From Lotus japonicus (taxonomy: Eukaryota > Streptophyta > Magnoliopsida > Fabales > Fabaceae), in NCBI RefSeq assembly GCF_012489685.1, contig NC_080041.1, forward strand, positions 35,577,780 to 35,641,779: 64,000 nt of DNA, written 5' to 3'. The notes beneath the pieces were generated by a model that was not told where the DNA came from, made no database searches, and worked only from the letters and a program-made list of their open reading frames with translations. Both the position numbers and the translations under genes were made by a program. This document shows, piece after piece, positions 9,856-22,373 of this stretch; positions within the stretch are counted from its first letter, which is position 1; each line of letters opens with the position of its first letter.

Positions 9856-12493
9856 GTAAATTGCCTGCTATTGTCCTCTGTCTTTCTTGCTATTTCGGTC
9901 TTCCGGATTCTATTCATATTTGCATTTGGAGCTGTTTGTTTTGGGAGTGAATGTCTTGTTCAGAGAGAAATGAAATGTCTGAAACCAGATTATTGCTTTG
10001 CGTGCACATGAATGTTGTATTGGTTAGAGTGATCAAAACGAATGGATTGCTCGACTTTTGCGCGGTAGATATGTTACGGTTAGAGTGATCAAAACGGATG
10101 AATTGCTCGATTTTTTAGGTGGTAGGTATGTGAAGGTCCTACATTGACTAGAAATAAGGCCAAAATAGTCCCTATTGAGGGTAGAGCAATCATCAATTCT
10201 AAGATAGATTTTGGGGTAGAGTTAGGCCTAACCTAAATTCTAAGAAGATAGATGATGAAGAACAATGGTGATTCATCACATAATGCATGGGCAAAAGGAA
10301 CATTGATGCTAAAGTTAGTATTTGAGCATAATTTAGATTTAGATGGATTAAAAGTAAAGATATCATACATCAATTGTGCCATCATCTCCTTACTGTTGAG
10401 AATGTAGCTTCTTAAGTGAGTGGTTTTAGCTGCATGGTGTGTTCATGCAACAGATTCCTTTCATTTGTTTATTGGAATGACAAGTTGTTGTTGTACATTA
10501 CTTTTGCGCAATAGTTTTGTGCAATTCTTTGTACAACAAAGATAGAAAGGAAGATAAGAGAGACTAGTGCGAGATTGACGTGATAAAGTGAAATATAAAG
10601 AAAAATAAGTGCTGTAGTAGAAACTATTGTAGGAAAGTATCTTATGAAAAATTCAACTTTTAATAGAATAGTGGATTTAGAGATTCTCTTATAATTTGAT
10701 CAGATATTGCGCAAGGGATATATATAGGTTTTGTCACTTTTGCGGCCCATTATGCAGTCCAGAACAAATGTTAGTATGCTACATATGGCTGAAGGTGGTC
10801 TGGACATGGTATCCTAGGCTGCATGCATGTATGTGGACAATAAATAAGCGGAAATCCGGAGAATCTTATAAGCAAACAAAAACGGGGATCGCAATGTGTG
10901 AACTGTCTGTCATGCAGTAAAGAGCTAAGTGTTTCAAATGATTTTACTTAGCTGCAACTAAAGAGTAACAGCGTGTTTGGATGCTGATAGCATTAAAATG
11001 TTTCCAACCAATAAAACCATGTACGCGCATAAGCTCCATGTTTTAGCTTCACAAGCACCATGCCTCATCACGTGTTCCCGAGCGCTACAAAACACGCGTT
11101 AGCATGTTTTTTCTTCCAACTTCCTTACATGATTTGCGTTGAAAACAGCTTCAAAAGTTTTTAGAATAATGGGGATTAGCTGTCTTTTGTCCATTAACGA
11201 AACGATTAATTTAGATTTTGTTTAAATTTCCTTTCATGTTTCGATGTATTTGGCTGAGTTTTACTTAAATATTAGTTAAACTTAATCAGTTTATTAAGTT
11301 TCCTAAATGAGAAAAACAATTAATCAGTACATATCCTAACTCTGAAGCAGTATTGTACCTAGCTGGCATTGAGTGTAACGCCTTCTCGATCACAGGCTTC
11401 ATATGATACTCAATCAGAAAACGCGTGAACGGGCAGTGATTTAAAAGAGATGTTCATGGATGAGTTCAATCTAGATATCCTTGCGGCTTTAGGCATTTTC
11501 TTATAAGCTTTTTGATTAATGGTGATTCACAGATCTGGTATAAAGACAGATTCATGAGATTAGCTGCATGAGTTTGAGCTTAATCCAAGTTAATTTGTGT
11601 GAGTCTTCTTATATGTCGTTTCATCTCTAATAGTTTTTTTATTGCTTTTGTTTTGTGATTATGGTTTGGATTTCCCATTGAATATGTTTAAATATCTATG
11701 ATTCTCTTCCTAATCTTTGAGAGAGAAAAATCCAATTTGTTTTAATTAAAATGTTAGGAGGTTTGAAAGAAAATTTATGCTCAGGAGTATCATGAGTATT
11801 GTCTTAGAATCAGTGGTAGGCGCATCCCTGATTCGACTAAAATTAAAGGTCATAATGCTCTTTGTGCAGCACAAGCGTGTGGGAGTGTCTCTACGAAAGC
11901 CACTCCGACACTCAAGTTAGAGGTTGCTCCGATATCAAGTACTTCAGAGCATGTATTTTTAACCCTTTTCATATAGGAGACGGGTACTAGATCAAGGGGA
12001 TAGAGAGGGTGATTCCCACATAATCCCACTGATAAGTCTAGGAAATGGTTATTCATGTGATTTAGGGATGGAGAAGGATTTTATTTCTTAATGCCTGTTT
12101 TATTTAGGCTTCCTAACCAGGATGTGCCTGAACCTGATAACTTGCGTAGAACACATATTACTCAGTGCTGATAGCTGTGAGCCTTGTTTTCTTCTTTACC
12201 TTTCGATAGTGACATACAATTTGAGCAAAGTATTACCTTGGACAACTTGATTCTTCTGATTAGTAACTGGGAAGAAAGTGCATGTTTTCTCTGTCGGAAG
12301 TAATATATAAATGGTTAATGATTACTGTTTTCTTTCACTAAATTAATTGGTTGGTTGCTAGGAATCTGAAAACCATATTGCTATACTTCCAGCACAGTGC
12401 ATTATAAATTATCAGACATAACTGACTTAGTTATGTACTTGTCCTATACTTCTGCATTATATAGTTTTAACAATTTCTCTTCTGTCTTCACAG
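9856..12493 (+). other. Long 5' UTR intron of the TPS gene
   Basis: A predicted intron of 2638 bp runs from gtaaatt at 9856 to the acceptor tcttcacag ending at 12493, 111 bases before the ATG. Class II plant TPS genes commonly have a leader intron (family knowledge). It holds a 57-bp tandem duplication (10022-10135) and no gene I can support. Confidence 0.5.
10022..10135. repeat. 57-bp tandem duplication in the leader intron
   Basis: Two adjacent copies start with ggttagagtgatcaaaacg at 10022 and 10079. Each continues through tgctcga and ends in a ggtag.tatg segment, with several substitutions between copies. Confidence 0.75.
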
Positions 12494-12604
12494 GTTCTTG
12501 CTTTTCTTTAGGTTATTTATTCAACATTGTTTGAGCTGTGGATACTAATTCTTGAAGATCACTTCACTTCTGAGAATCTTTGAAAATCGGGGATTCAAAG
12601 AAAA

Positions 12605-15600
12605 ATGGTGGCAAGATCATGCGTGAATTTGGTGGACTTGGTCACAGGGGATTTTTTAAATTTCCCTCAAACTGCCAGAGCTCTTCCGCGAGTTATGACT
12701 GTTCCTGGAATCATGTCTGATGTAGATGGTAAACAGAGTAACGATGATGATTTAAATTCCTTCGCATCAGAACAACGTCACAGGATGATTATTGTATCAA
12801 ATTTTCTTCCTCTCAATGCTGAAAAGGATGAGACCTCTGGCAGATGGTGCTTTACTTATGATGAAGATTCAATTTTTTGGCAGCTAAAGGATGGCCTCTG
12901 TGCTGATACAGATGTTGTTTATGTGGGATCTTTGAAAGTTAATGTTCATGAGAGTGAGCAAGAGGAAGTTTCTCTTCAGTTGCTTAAGGAATTCAGTTGT
13001 GTGCCTACTTTTATTCCTTCTGACATCCAGAAACAGTTTTATGATGGATTCTGCAAGCAATACTTGTGGCCTCTACTTCATAGCATGTTGCCCATGTATC
13101 CAGGTTCTTGCGAACTCTTTGATAGGTCACTGTGGCAGGCTTATGTTTCTGCTAATAGGATATTTGCTGATAAAGTCATGGAGGTCATTAATCCCGAAGT
13201 TGATTATGTTTGGATACATGATTATCATCTCATGGTTCTTCCGACAATTCTCCGGAGGCGGCACAGTCGTGTCAAGCTAGGCTTTTTCCTCCATAGTCCA
13301 TTTCCTTCATCTGAGATTTATCGATCCCTGCCTGTGAGAAGTGAAATTCTGAAAGCACTGCTCAATACAGATTTAATTGGTTTTCACACATTCGATTATG
13401 CTCGCCACTTTCTGTCCTGCTGCAGACGAATCCTTGACTTGGAATATGAAAACAAAAAGGGTTACCTTGGAATTGAATACTTCGGCCGTACAGTATTCAT
13501 TAAAATATTGCCTGCTGGGATTCATATGGGTCGCATTGAATCGGCCCTAAGTCACCCTTCCTGTTCTATGAAAGTTTTAGAAATCTGCAGAGAATTGGAG
13601 GGGAGAAAACTTATTATCGGTGTTGATGATATGGATGTATTTAAAGGTGTAAGTTTAAAGTTCTTGGCCATAGAAAAACTTCTGAAGGAATATCCAGAAC
13701 TGCGGGGTGAAATAGTACTAGTCCAAATTCTAAATCCCCCAAATAGTGCCAGTAAAGATGCTGAGGAAGTAATGGAGGAGGCCAACATTACTGCGGAAAT
13801 GATAAATGAGAAGTATGGTTTTCCAGGTTACGCTCCTATCGTTATCATTGATCATCATGTTCCTTTTTATGAGAAGGCAGCCTATTATACTTTGGCAGAA
13901 TGTTGCATTGTGAACGCTGTACGGGATGGTATGAATTTGATTCCATACCAATACATTGTCTGCAGGCAGGGGAGTGCGAAAACGGATGAAGCCTTGGAAA
14001 TATCTTATGACTCCCCTCGAAGAAGCGCGCTTGTTGTTTCTGAGTTCATAGGTTGCTCCCCATCTCTTAGTGGAGCAATCAGGGTAAATCCGTGGGATAT
14101 CAATGATGTAGCTGAAGCACTAAGATCAGCTATTATGATGTACGATAAAGAGAAGAAATTCCGGCATGAGAAGCACTATAAGTATGTTAGTTCTCATGAT
14201 GTGGCTTACTGGGCCCGGCATTTCGAGCAAGATCTAGTTTTCTCTTGCAAGGATCACTACGCGAAATGTTTCTGGGGCCTTGGCTTTGGCCTGAATTTCA
14301 GAGTTTTGGCCCTCTCTCCGAGTTTTAGGAAGCTGTGCACACATCAAATTGGCTCTGCATATAAAAGGGCAGATTGCAGGGCAATCTTTTTGGATTATGA
14401 TGGTACTATTGTACCTCAAGCTTCCATTGTAAAAGCTCCAAGTCCTGAAGTTGTATCTGTGCTAAATAATCTCTGCAGTGACCCTAACAATACTGTGTTT
14501 ATTGTTAGCGGCCGGGGGAAAACATCACTGGGTGAATGGCTTGATCAGTGTGAGAACCTTGGTATAGCGGCTGAGCACGGTTATTTTACAAGGTTAGTGT
14601 TTTTGTAATTGGTTCTGCATTTCAACTGTTAATCATAATGACATCTCTTAAATACCTCCCATATCATATGGGGAAAAAAAAAGGATGAAATTGAAGAACG
14701 AAAATGAATAGATAGTGGTTTTTGTCCTGGGCTTTCAGCATCATTGGCTTATTATTTTCTGCACAGTAAAATTTTGAATTGTCCTTTTAGTACATGTTTA
14801 TATCAGAGTTTTTGCTTCCTATGGTCTAGTAGCTGTCATGTTACTGGTAAATTCTTCAAAACTGATGGTATTATTTGATCATTGCCACAGGTGGGGTAAA
14901 GAATCAAGCTGGGAAATGAGTCATGCAGACACAGATTTTACATGGAAAAGGATTGCTGAACCCGTTATGAGATCATATACTGAGGCGACAGACGGCTCCT
15001 ACATAGAGACCAAAGAGAGTGCATTGGTATGGCATTACTATGACGCTGCTCCTGATTTCGGATCATGGCAAGCCAGGGAGCTCTTGGATCACCTTGAAAA
15101 TGTGCTCGCAAATGAACCTGTAGTAGTAAAAAAGGGTCAGCATATTGTTGAAGTCAAGCCTCAGGTACACACATACCTATCCTTCCACATCTCAACCTGT
15201 TAAAGTTCTCAGGGTTTCAAATTGCGGTTGCGGAATATGAAACCCTGATTGTTCTCAAAATCTGATATTGGCTAATCAACATTGCAGGGGATTACTAAAG
15301 GGTTAGTTGTACAGCAAGTTCTGTCTAGACTAACAACCATGAAAGGAAAATCGCCGGATTTTATACTTTGCATCGGAGATGATAGATCTGATGAGGACAT
15401 GTTCGAGAGCATATTGACCAAATCTGACAGTGCAACTTCATCCTCAGCACCAGAAATCTTTGCCTGCACTGTTGGCCAAAAACCAAGCAAAGCAAGATAC
15501 TACCTAGATGATACCATGGACGTGATGGCGCTACTTACCGCTTTGGGGTCTGAATCAAGATCTTCTACAGAAGCCCCTTCTGAAAAAGCAAACTTCTGCG

Positions 15601-15617
15601 TTGAGAGAACTGTTTAA
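12605..15617 (+). CDS. TPS: Class II trehalose-6-phosphate synthase/phosphatase-like protein
   Basis: Three coding exons, 12605-14592, 14891-15164 and 15288-15617, join in frame to 863 residues, the normal length of class II plant TPS proteins. The N-terminus has the conserved ALPRVMTVPG motif. A glycosyltransferase-20 domain follows (about 55-545, with HDYHLMVLP and LHSPFPSSEIYR). The C-terminal HAD phosphatase-like domain has LDYDGT at about 595-600 and GDDRSDEDMF near 785. Class II members such as Arabidopsis TPS5-11 act mainly as cytosolic regulators of trehalose-6-phosphate/SnRK1 sugar signalling, with little or no synthase activity (family knowledge). The N-terminus and overall sequence look closest to the TPS8/9/10 group, from memory. 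Donors AG|GTTAGT and CAG|GTACAC and acceptors CCACAG and TTGCAG fit. No break is seen; the gene looks functional. Intron 2 carries a tiny MITE remnant. Confidence 0.93.
15211..15247. mobile_element. 37-bp miniature MULE-MITE remnant in TPS intron 2
   Basis: The segment runs from agggtttcaaattgcgg to tgaaaccctg and is palindromic at its ends. Its left end matches the left end of the MITE at 15944-16070. The flanks aaagttctc and attgttctc match at 7 of 9 positions, compatible with an old 9-bp target duplication. Probably an internally deleted copy. Confidence 0.45.
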
Positions 15618-15934
15618 AATTTACATCTTTTCTCTGTTTAGGTACCAGTTACATAGGATACAGACTCAGTGGTTTATGGTTTTTATAAGATGTAGACATG
15701 CATGCATGCTTTAAGGATAGTTTTAAGTCTGAGTAGTTTCGGTTGTTTAGAATGTTGCAGCTTTAGGTTTAGAAGCTAAGCAGCTGGTAAAAATGATTGG
15801 TTTTATTGGTTGGCAGGGGTGTCAAGTGGATGTTTCTCTTGGTTTCGATTAAAGGATGCTGGATATATTCATGGATTACAGAGTATAGGCACTCTAGCTG
15901 TATGAAAATCCGTTGTTTTATCATACTGAAGCTC
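15618..15934 (+). other. TPS 3' UTR and flank
   Basis: Non-coding T-rich sequence after the TPS stop, presumably its 3' UTR. No canonical AATAAA is seen within the first 300 bases; plant genes often use variants. The 94-codon frame at 15797-16081 runs into the MITE and is not a gene. Confidence 0.4.
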
Positions 15935-15943
15935 ATTCGGCAT

Positions 15944-16070
15944 CAGGGTTTTAAATTGCAGTTGCGTTACGGAACTGCGGACAGAAACAGATTATGCGGC
16001 CGCAATTATCATCCCAAACAGGGACTCCAACTCCAAAACCCTTTACATTGCGGCCGCAATTTTAAACCCT
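15944..16070. mobile_element. Mutator-like MITE, 127 bp, perfect 9-bp target duplication
   Basis: The left end is cagggttttaaattgcag and the right end is ccgcaattttaaaccct, inverted copies of each other over about 17 bases. The flanking repeats attcggcat at 15935-15943 and 16071-16079 are identical, and 9 bp is the Mutator-superfamily signature. GC-rich centre with two NotI-like gcggccgc sites. No coding capacity. Confidence 0.85.
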
Positions 16071-16079
16071 ATTCGGCAT

Positions 16080-16585
16080 AAATACCTACATCATTGCCTA
16101 ATGCAGTGAAGCGGACTTATGCACCAATCGGGAAACTAAACTACAGAATTCACCTTTGTTGAAATCCAACACAACAATAGAATCCATTTCTATATAAAAC
16201 TGCATTGCCCAACAACCAAGTGATCATAGCATCACATGTCATGACTATTTAGCTTTATTACTTGAATAGAGACCTCGGTGTTGAAAATGGTAAACTGAAA
16301 TAGTTAGGAAAGAACTGAAATGAAGGCGATTCAAGTAAGTATTTTTGTCTAAATCACATAACATAACAGTACCTGCAAGTTAAGAATAAATGGAGAATGT
16401 ATTCTAATTTCTATGTGCCATTGTTGAATGGAAAAGAAATGTATCATGGTATAGAATCAATGTACTTTTAACTGAACCTTATGGTTTCTTTCTTTGTCAT
16501 GCGCCATGCTTCTCAGATAATTTAGGACAATGGAGCTTTGAGCATTCCAGCTAGTTTCAAAAGAAAGAATTTGGAGTTAGACAAA
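16080..16585. other. Intergenic, nothing identified
   Basis: AT-rich sequence without a supportable gene, RNA or repeat structure. Confidence 0.3.
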
Positions 16586-16835
16586 ATAATTAGAACTCCC
16601 CTGAGGTTAATCATTATTGCACACACTGACCTCGCCTCTAATAACTAACAAGACACTAACCACCCTTTTTTATACGGAAACATTGCACTAACCTCCCTTA
16701 AAGTTTATCACTATGACACTGACCTCCCCTGAGATTTATCCTTTTACCACCCCTCTATTTTTCAAATTGATATATGCAGGAGGGGAGGTTAATGTATTTT
16801 GCAAACTAGAGGGGAGGTTAGTGTAATAATATTAA
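16586..16835. repeat. Imperfect inverted repeat rich in the motif cctcccct
   Basis: Left half: several copies of cactgacctcccct-like segments (16625-16735). Right half: their reverse complement aggggaggttagtgta (16780-16830). The arrangement resembles a foldback or MITE-type element, but I could not define termini or a target duplication. Confidence 0.4.
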
Positions 16836-17409
16836 ACCTCTTTATAGTCATTATTAAAAATCTGGTCATTCCTGCAGTTTTTTTTATTGTTATGAATTTT
16901 TCTGCCCAGATTTTAATTTTTTTCTTCTGGATTTTAATCAATGGAAAAATGAAAAATCTCAAGAAATGTTAATTTTTTTACGAACATCCACATATTTTTC
17001 GTGTGGATTTAAATGCAAAAACTTCATGTAAATTTACATACGAAATAAATTACCAACAAGCTTGTTTTCTGAAATTCGTAGCAAGATATACACAATTCTT
17101 TGTTGAACGTAGGCACGTAGCAAAGATTCTGAATAACATTTGAGAATCACGTAAACAGAATAGAACGTCTCAACACCTGAATTGGATTCGGTCAAATAGA
17201 TCGCATCCAGGCTTTCAACTTTTTTTTTGGTCAATTTTTGAACTTATGATTGACTCTTTGCAGTTGAATGAGTTGGACTAGGTTGAGACTTCTGGTATTG
17301 GACCTCAAAGTACGCCTTATTTGGTCCACAACAATTCAAAATTAAAAGGTATGTACTAGAAAATAATCTTATATTTTAATATTGTATTATTTACGTATCA
17401 AATTAAATA
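16836..17409. other. Intergenic, nothing identified
   Basis: AT-rich; the 66-codon minus-strand frame at 17034-17234 has no recognisable motif. The stretch ends at the 9-bp target duplication of the MULE (aattaaata, 17401-17409). Confidence 0.3.
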
Positions 17410-17630
17410 GGCTTAATAGCACTTTTGGTCCCCCACGTTTAAAAAATGTGCAATAATAATCCCCCACGTTTAAAAATAGCATAATAGTACCTCAACGTTT
17501 ATCTCCGTTAGCAGTTTTGGTCCCCCGGCTCCTTTCCGTTAAAAACTTAACGTTTTTGTGTGACATGGCTTTTTTTTTCCTGATGTGGCACTCAGACTAG
17601 GAGAGAGAAAGGTTTTGGGGGGAAATCACA
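17410..17630 (+). repeat. Left terminal inverted repeat of the MULE (221 bp)
   Basis: Exact reverse complement of 23758-23978 by direct reading, including equal lengths of the homopolymer runs (nine T, six G). The repeat includes two copies of cccccacgttt near its end. Confidence 0.92.
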
Positions 17631-17739
17631 ACACGTGAGAATCACGTGCTCATTATCTGACCTAATTCAAGCCCCAATCCCCAATTAGTAACCCTAGGTC
17701 CAAAATTGCCCTAAATCTACAATACCCATCTCGACGCCG

Positions 17740-17878
17740 GTGAGGGTGTGCGATTGTGGTGTTGAGGAGCTGCGATTGTGGTGCTGAGGACCTACGATTA
17801 CGAGCGAGGACGACGGTGGTGAGAACCTGCGATTGCGAGCGAGGTCGACGGTGGTGAGGACCTGCGATTGCGATAGAG
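17740..17878 (+). repeat. Degenerate repeats of about 30-45 bp just inside the left TIR
   Basis: Recurring pieces ctgcgattgtggt, gaggacctacgatta, gagaacctgcgattgcgag and gaggacctgcgattgcga lie between the TIR and the transposase ATG. They are presumably in the 5' UTR or promoter. Confidence 0.6.
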
Positions 17879-20800
17879 ATGGCGAAGGATTCGAAGAAGA
17901 ATGGTGTGTCAAAGAAGACAACTGCCTCTCCAAGTCAAAAGAAGACCCCTCCAAGGCAAAAGAAGAACACTCCGACAAAAGAGAAAGAGAGGGTGGTCCC
18001 AGAGAAGATGGTCCCAGAGAAAAGGCCTCCAAACTTGGACTATTGGAACCTTGGAGCCGATGTGCCCTCTCACTATGTTGCCAGGTGCCTTTTTTTATTG
18101 CATATGATGTCTAAGTATTGTGAATCTTGGTTGAATTTTTTATTGCCTATTGTATTCATGTCTCAGTGTTGTCGGTTGCATCTTTTATTGCCTATTTTAG
18201 TCATGTCTTAGTCCATTCAATGCATTGATGTGTGTTATTTAATTGATAAGTTTGTTTGGTATGTTATTTAATTGAATCCCTGTCTTGTTTGTGCTTGCAT
18301 GTGGTCCATGAGATTTCCTTTAAAGTTTATTCTATTGTCTTTCTACAGGCCTATTGTTGCCCATGTGATAACCATGAAAGTGCATCATAGGGGTGAAATT
18401 ACATTTGACCCAAATATGCCCTATGAAAGTGGGCTCTGCCAATCCTTTGAACATATGGATGTGGATCACATTTCATCCATTGTGGTGGGTAATTTGGTAA
18501 AGTACTTGGGATATCCCAGCTTCAAATGCTTGTGGTATAGGCATGTGGCTAGTGATGGGTCTGTCTGCTTTAGTCCACTTTCCAATGATGAAGATGTTAG
18601 AGAATTCTTTGAAAATGTTAAAGGTGTAGCTGAAGTTGATATTTATGTTGAACACCTAGTGGAAGATCCAAATATTGTTCCTCTAATTGCTTACAAGAGT
18701 GCTGAAGATACTCCTGAGGTATTGCAAGTTGGTTCTGAAAGTGATGATGAGGTATTGCAAGACAGGGAGGGTGAGACTGAGACAGTCAAGGAGGCTGAGT
18801 TAGTGCAAGACAAGGATGGTCAAAGTGTGCAGGAAATTCAGATTGATGCTGAGGTAATGAAATTATGATTTAATTTTTGTGTAAGTTGAAATAAAGTTAC
18901 CCTTTAAGTTGTCATGAAAAAAGAGATTTATGCTTAGTTGTGTTTTTGGATAATCAAAAGGTTCTCCAACCTGAACAGAGAAGAGGTGCTGAGTTAGAGC
19001 AACACAGGGAGGCTGAAGAAGGGCATGAAAAGGAAAGTGAGGCTGAGGTAATTAAATAATGAATAGTTTGTGAATTAAAGCTACACTTTAAGTTTCCATG
19101 AAAAAAATATTGATGCTTAGTTTTGTTTTCAGATTGTTGTCAATGATGAACAGAGGAGAAGTGCTGAGTTAGAGCAAGACAAGGAGGCTGAAGAAGCGCA
19201 TGAAAAAGAATTTGAGGCTGAGGTAATTAAATGGGTTTATTACTTAATGTTTAATTTGTGAATTGATGCTATAATTTAAGTTGCCATGAAAAAAATATTG
19301 ATGCTTAGTTTTGTTTTCAGGTTGTTGTCAATGATGGACAGAGGAGAGGTACTGAGTTAGAGCAAGACAAGGAGGGTGAGTCAGTGCAAGAAAAAGAAAT
19401 TGAGTCTGAGGTAATTAAATGATCAGTTACTTAATGTTTAATTTGTTATTGAGTCTGAGGTAATGAGTTAAGCAAAATTTCTTGTTTAAGTTGTGAATTA
19501 AAGTTGGTCTTTAAGTTATCATGAAAATTATATTGCTGATCAGTTTGTTGTCAATTAGGAACAGATTCGTGATGTGGATGACAATGATGAAGTAACTGAA
19601 AATGACAAGGGGGTAGATAAGGGAAAAAGAAAGGCCAGTGAGGTTCTTCTCAGTGATGAAGATGAGGATTCTGATGCTGAATTTGATCCAAATGATGAAG
19701 AGGCATCCTCTGATTTTTCAATGGATGACAGTGACTACGAAGAAGATTGGGATTGGCTATGTGTGCTTCCTAAAGAGTCTCTGCTGAATATAGCTGAGGC
19801 CAATCCAGATCCCACTTTTGCAGAAGGTTCTACTGATCAATATACTCAAGCTGTGAATGAGTCAAGGAACCTGGAGCCTAGTACATATGAGGAATTTGAA
19901 GATGAGGATGGTGATTCTGAGGACTTAGAAAGTCCATCAGAAAGCGATGATGAAGGAAAAAGTAGAAGGAAATATCCTAAGTTCAAACCTACTGAAGATG
20001 GGGAGGTGGTTCATCTTGAGTTAGGTCTGACTTTCAACAACAAAGATCAGTTTAAGGATGCTGTCAGTGATTTTGCTATCCAAACCAAGAAGAATCTGAC
20101 AATCACCAAAAATGATAAAAAGAGGATGGTGGTTAAATGTGTTAAGGAGTGTCCATTCTACCTGAGAGCCAGCAAGACTCCTTCAAGGCCTATCTGGCAA
20201 ATTGTAAGCTTCCATAACAACCATAATTGCTGCAGGACAGCCAGTAATAGGCAGGCAAAGACATTTTGGCTTGCTAAGAAATTTATGCAAATTCTGAAAC
20301 ACACTCCAGATTTGAAAGTGAGGGGCTTGATAGAGGAGGCAAGGGTCAGGTGGGGCATTGTGATAGGGAGGTACAAGGCATACAGGGCAAAGGTCAAGAA
20401 TCTAGAGATGTTGCATGGTGCAAGTGTGGAGCAATACAGTCACCTGAGGCAGTATGCTCCTGAATTGCTGAGAAGCAATCCTGGATCCACAGTCATTATA
20501 AAATCAGCAGTGGGAGTACATGGCCCAGTCTTTGAGAGGATCTACATCTGCTTTCAAGCTACTAAGACTGCATTTGCCAAGCACTGTAGACCCTTAATTG
20601 GGTTGGATGGCTGCTTCCTTAAGAGACTATATGGTGGTCAACTTCTGTCAGCCGTAGGCAAAGATGGAAACAACCAAATGTTTCCAGTAGCATTTGCAGT
20701 AGTGGAAGCTGAAACTAAGGATTCCTGGACTTGGTTCTTGAACATTCTACTACATGATCTGAATAGTGTTAAACCTCAAAATTGGGCATTCATCTCTGAC

Positions 20801-22373
20801 CAGCAAAAAGTAATTATGTTTAGACTTTTCCCTTTGTCTTATTTTACATTATGTTATTTTTCTCTAATGTTACATTCATCTCTATTGCATTGTTAGAGAT
20901 TGGTTCCTGCTATTGCTGAATTGGGTCCAGATGTTGAACACAGATTGTGTGTCAAACACTTATACAGTAATTTCAGGAAGAGGTTCCCAGGAGAAGAGTT
21001 GAAGAATGCTTTATGGTCTGCTGCAAGGGCTAGCACAGAACCACAATGGAAAACTGCAATGGATAACATGAAGGAATTGAATCAAGATGCTTGGCTGGAA
21101 ATGATGCATGTACCTCCTAAGATGTGGACAAGATCAGCTTACAGCCCACACACACACTGTGATCTCCAGGTTAACAACATGTGTGAGGCATTTAATAGGT
21201 CTATCTTGGAGCATAGAGACAAGCCTATTATCACTTTGCTTGAGGGGCTGAAATTTTATCTCACTAATCGCATTGTGAAGCAGAATGATCTAATGCTTAG
21301 GTGGAGAAATAGTCAGCTGTGTCCAATGATTCAGCAAAAGCTTGATATTATAAAGAACCATTCAGAGAGGTGGAGACCTAACTGGAATGGTGATATTGCA
21401 CATGGACTATTTGAAGTACAGAGGGACAATGATAAGTGTGCTGTCAATGTAGAGCTAAGGACATGCGCTTGTAGGAGATGGGATCTGACTGGGATTCCCT
21501 GTGTGCACGCTGTGGCCTGTATGTGGTATAATAACCATGTGCCAGAGAATTATGTGGACATGGCATACAGGTAATGCAAATAATTTTTCTTAAGTAATAA
21601 TGCATTATGTTGATTAACAAACTAACAATTTGTTTCTATGTTTTTCAGGAGGCACACATTTCTGAATACATACAGCCACATAATCCTCCCAAACAATGGG
21701 CCCAAATTATGGCCAGATGTGGAAGCAGCACCTCTAAATCCCCCTTATGTGAGGAGGGCCCCGGGAAGGCCAAAAAAACAGAGGAACAAGGCAAATGATG
21801 AGCCTAGCAACCCTAATAGGCTGAGGAGGATTAGTTCCACTGTGAGATGTAGAAGGTGTGGAGAGCCTGGACACAACAAGAGAACCTGCAAAGGTAAAAC
21901 TGCAGCTGATAGGACAATCCTAGTAGGAGGCAATGAGGTAATGAATTTACTTGTGCTTACCAATTAAATTTTGTCAAAGTTGTGAATTTACTTTAGTGGA
22001 TTGTGTTTGATTTCAGGCAAATACTCAAGTTCTTCAACCTGAACAGAGAAGGACTACTAGAAATAGAGGTCAGAAGAGGAATGCTCAATCTGGACCAGGT
22101 GAAACTTCAGCTCAAGGTGCTGCAAATAACCAGCCTGCACCCTCTGCTCCAGCAAATTCACAGGCTCAACAAACTGATGCTCAATCTTCTCAGCCTGCAC
22201 CCACTGCTCCAGCAAATTCTCAGGCTCAACAAACTGGTGCTCCATCTTCTCAGCCTCAGCACATAGCTACTGCATATTCTCAGCCTGCACCTACTGCCAC
22301 TACATCTCAGCCAAATGCACCAAGGAGGAGAGGAAGAAAGAGGAATGCAGAAGCAATTAGTGGCACTCAGTAG
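17879..22373 (+). CDS. MULE transposase (MURA type), nine exons, complete
   Basis: Exons: 17879-18084, 18349-18853, 18961-19047, 19133-19222, 19321-19410, 19559-20809, 20897-21570, 21649-21937, 22017-22373. All join in frame with GT..AG borders, giving 1182 residues and a TAG stop. Order: Lys-rich N-terminus; a PB1-like plant-transposase N-terminal domain (about 80-180); an acidic linker built of repeated exons; a MuDR DNA-binding-type domain; the MULE catalytic core; a SWIM zinc finger; a CCHC zinc knuckle (CRRCGEPGHNKRTC); and a Gln/Pro/Ala-rich tail ending in a basic cluster. Candidate catalytic residues are Asp in LIGLDGCFLK, Asp in FISDQQK and Glu in MCEAFNR. The SWIM pattern is CAC...CVH. 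The ATG at 17879 is the first that opens this frame. Product: nuclear cut-and-paste transposase. No disruption seen. Confidence 0.9.

Noticed and set aside
10970..11170. Possible small inverted-repeat element (gcgtgtttggatgctga ... cacgcgttagcatg)
   Set aside because: Similarity between the ends is short and no duplication is visible.
11850..12056. Minus-strand frame of 68 codons in the TPS leader intron
   Set aside because: No recognisable motif; in an intron, likely chance or retroelement debris.
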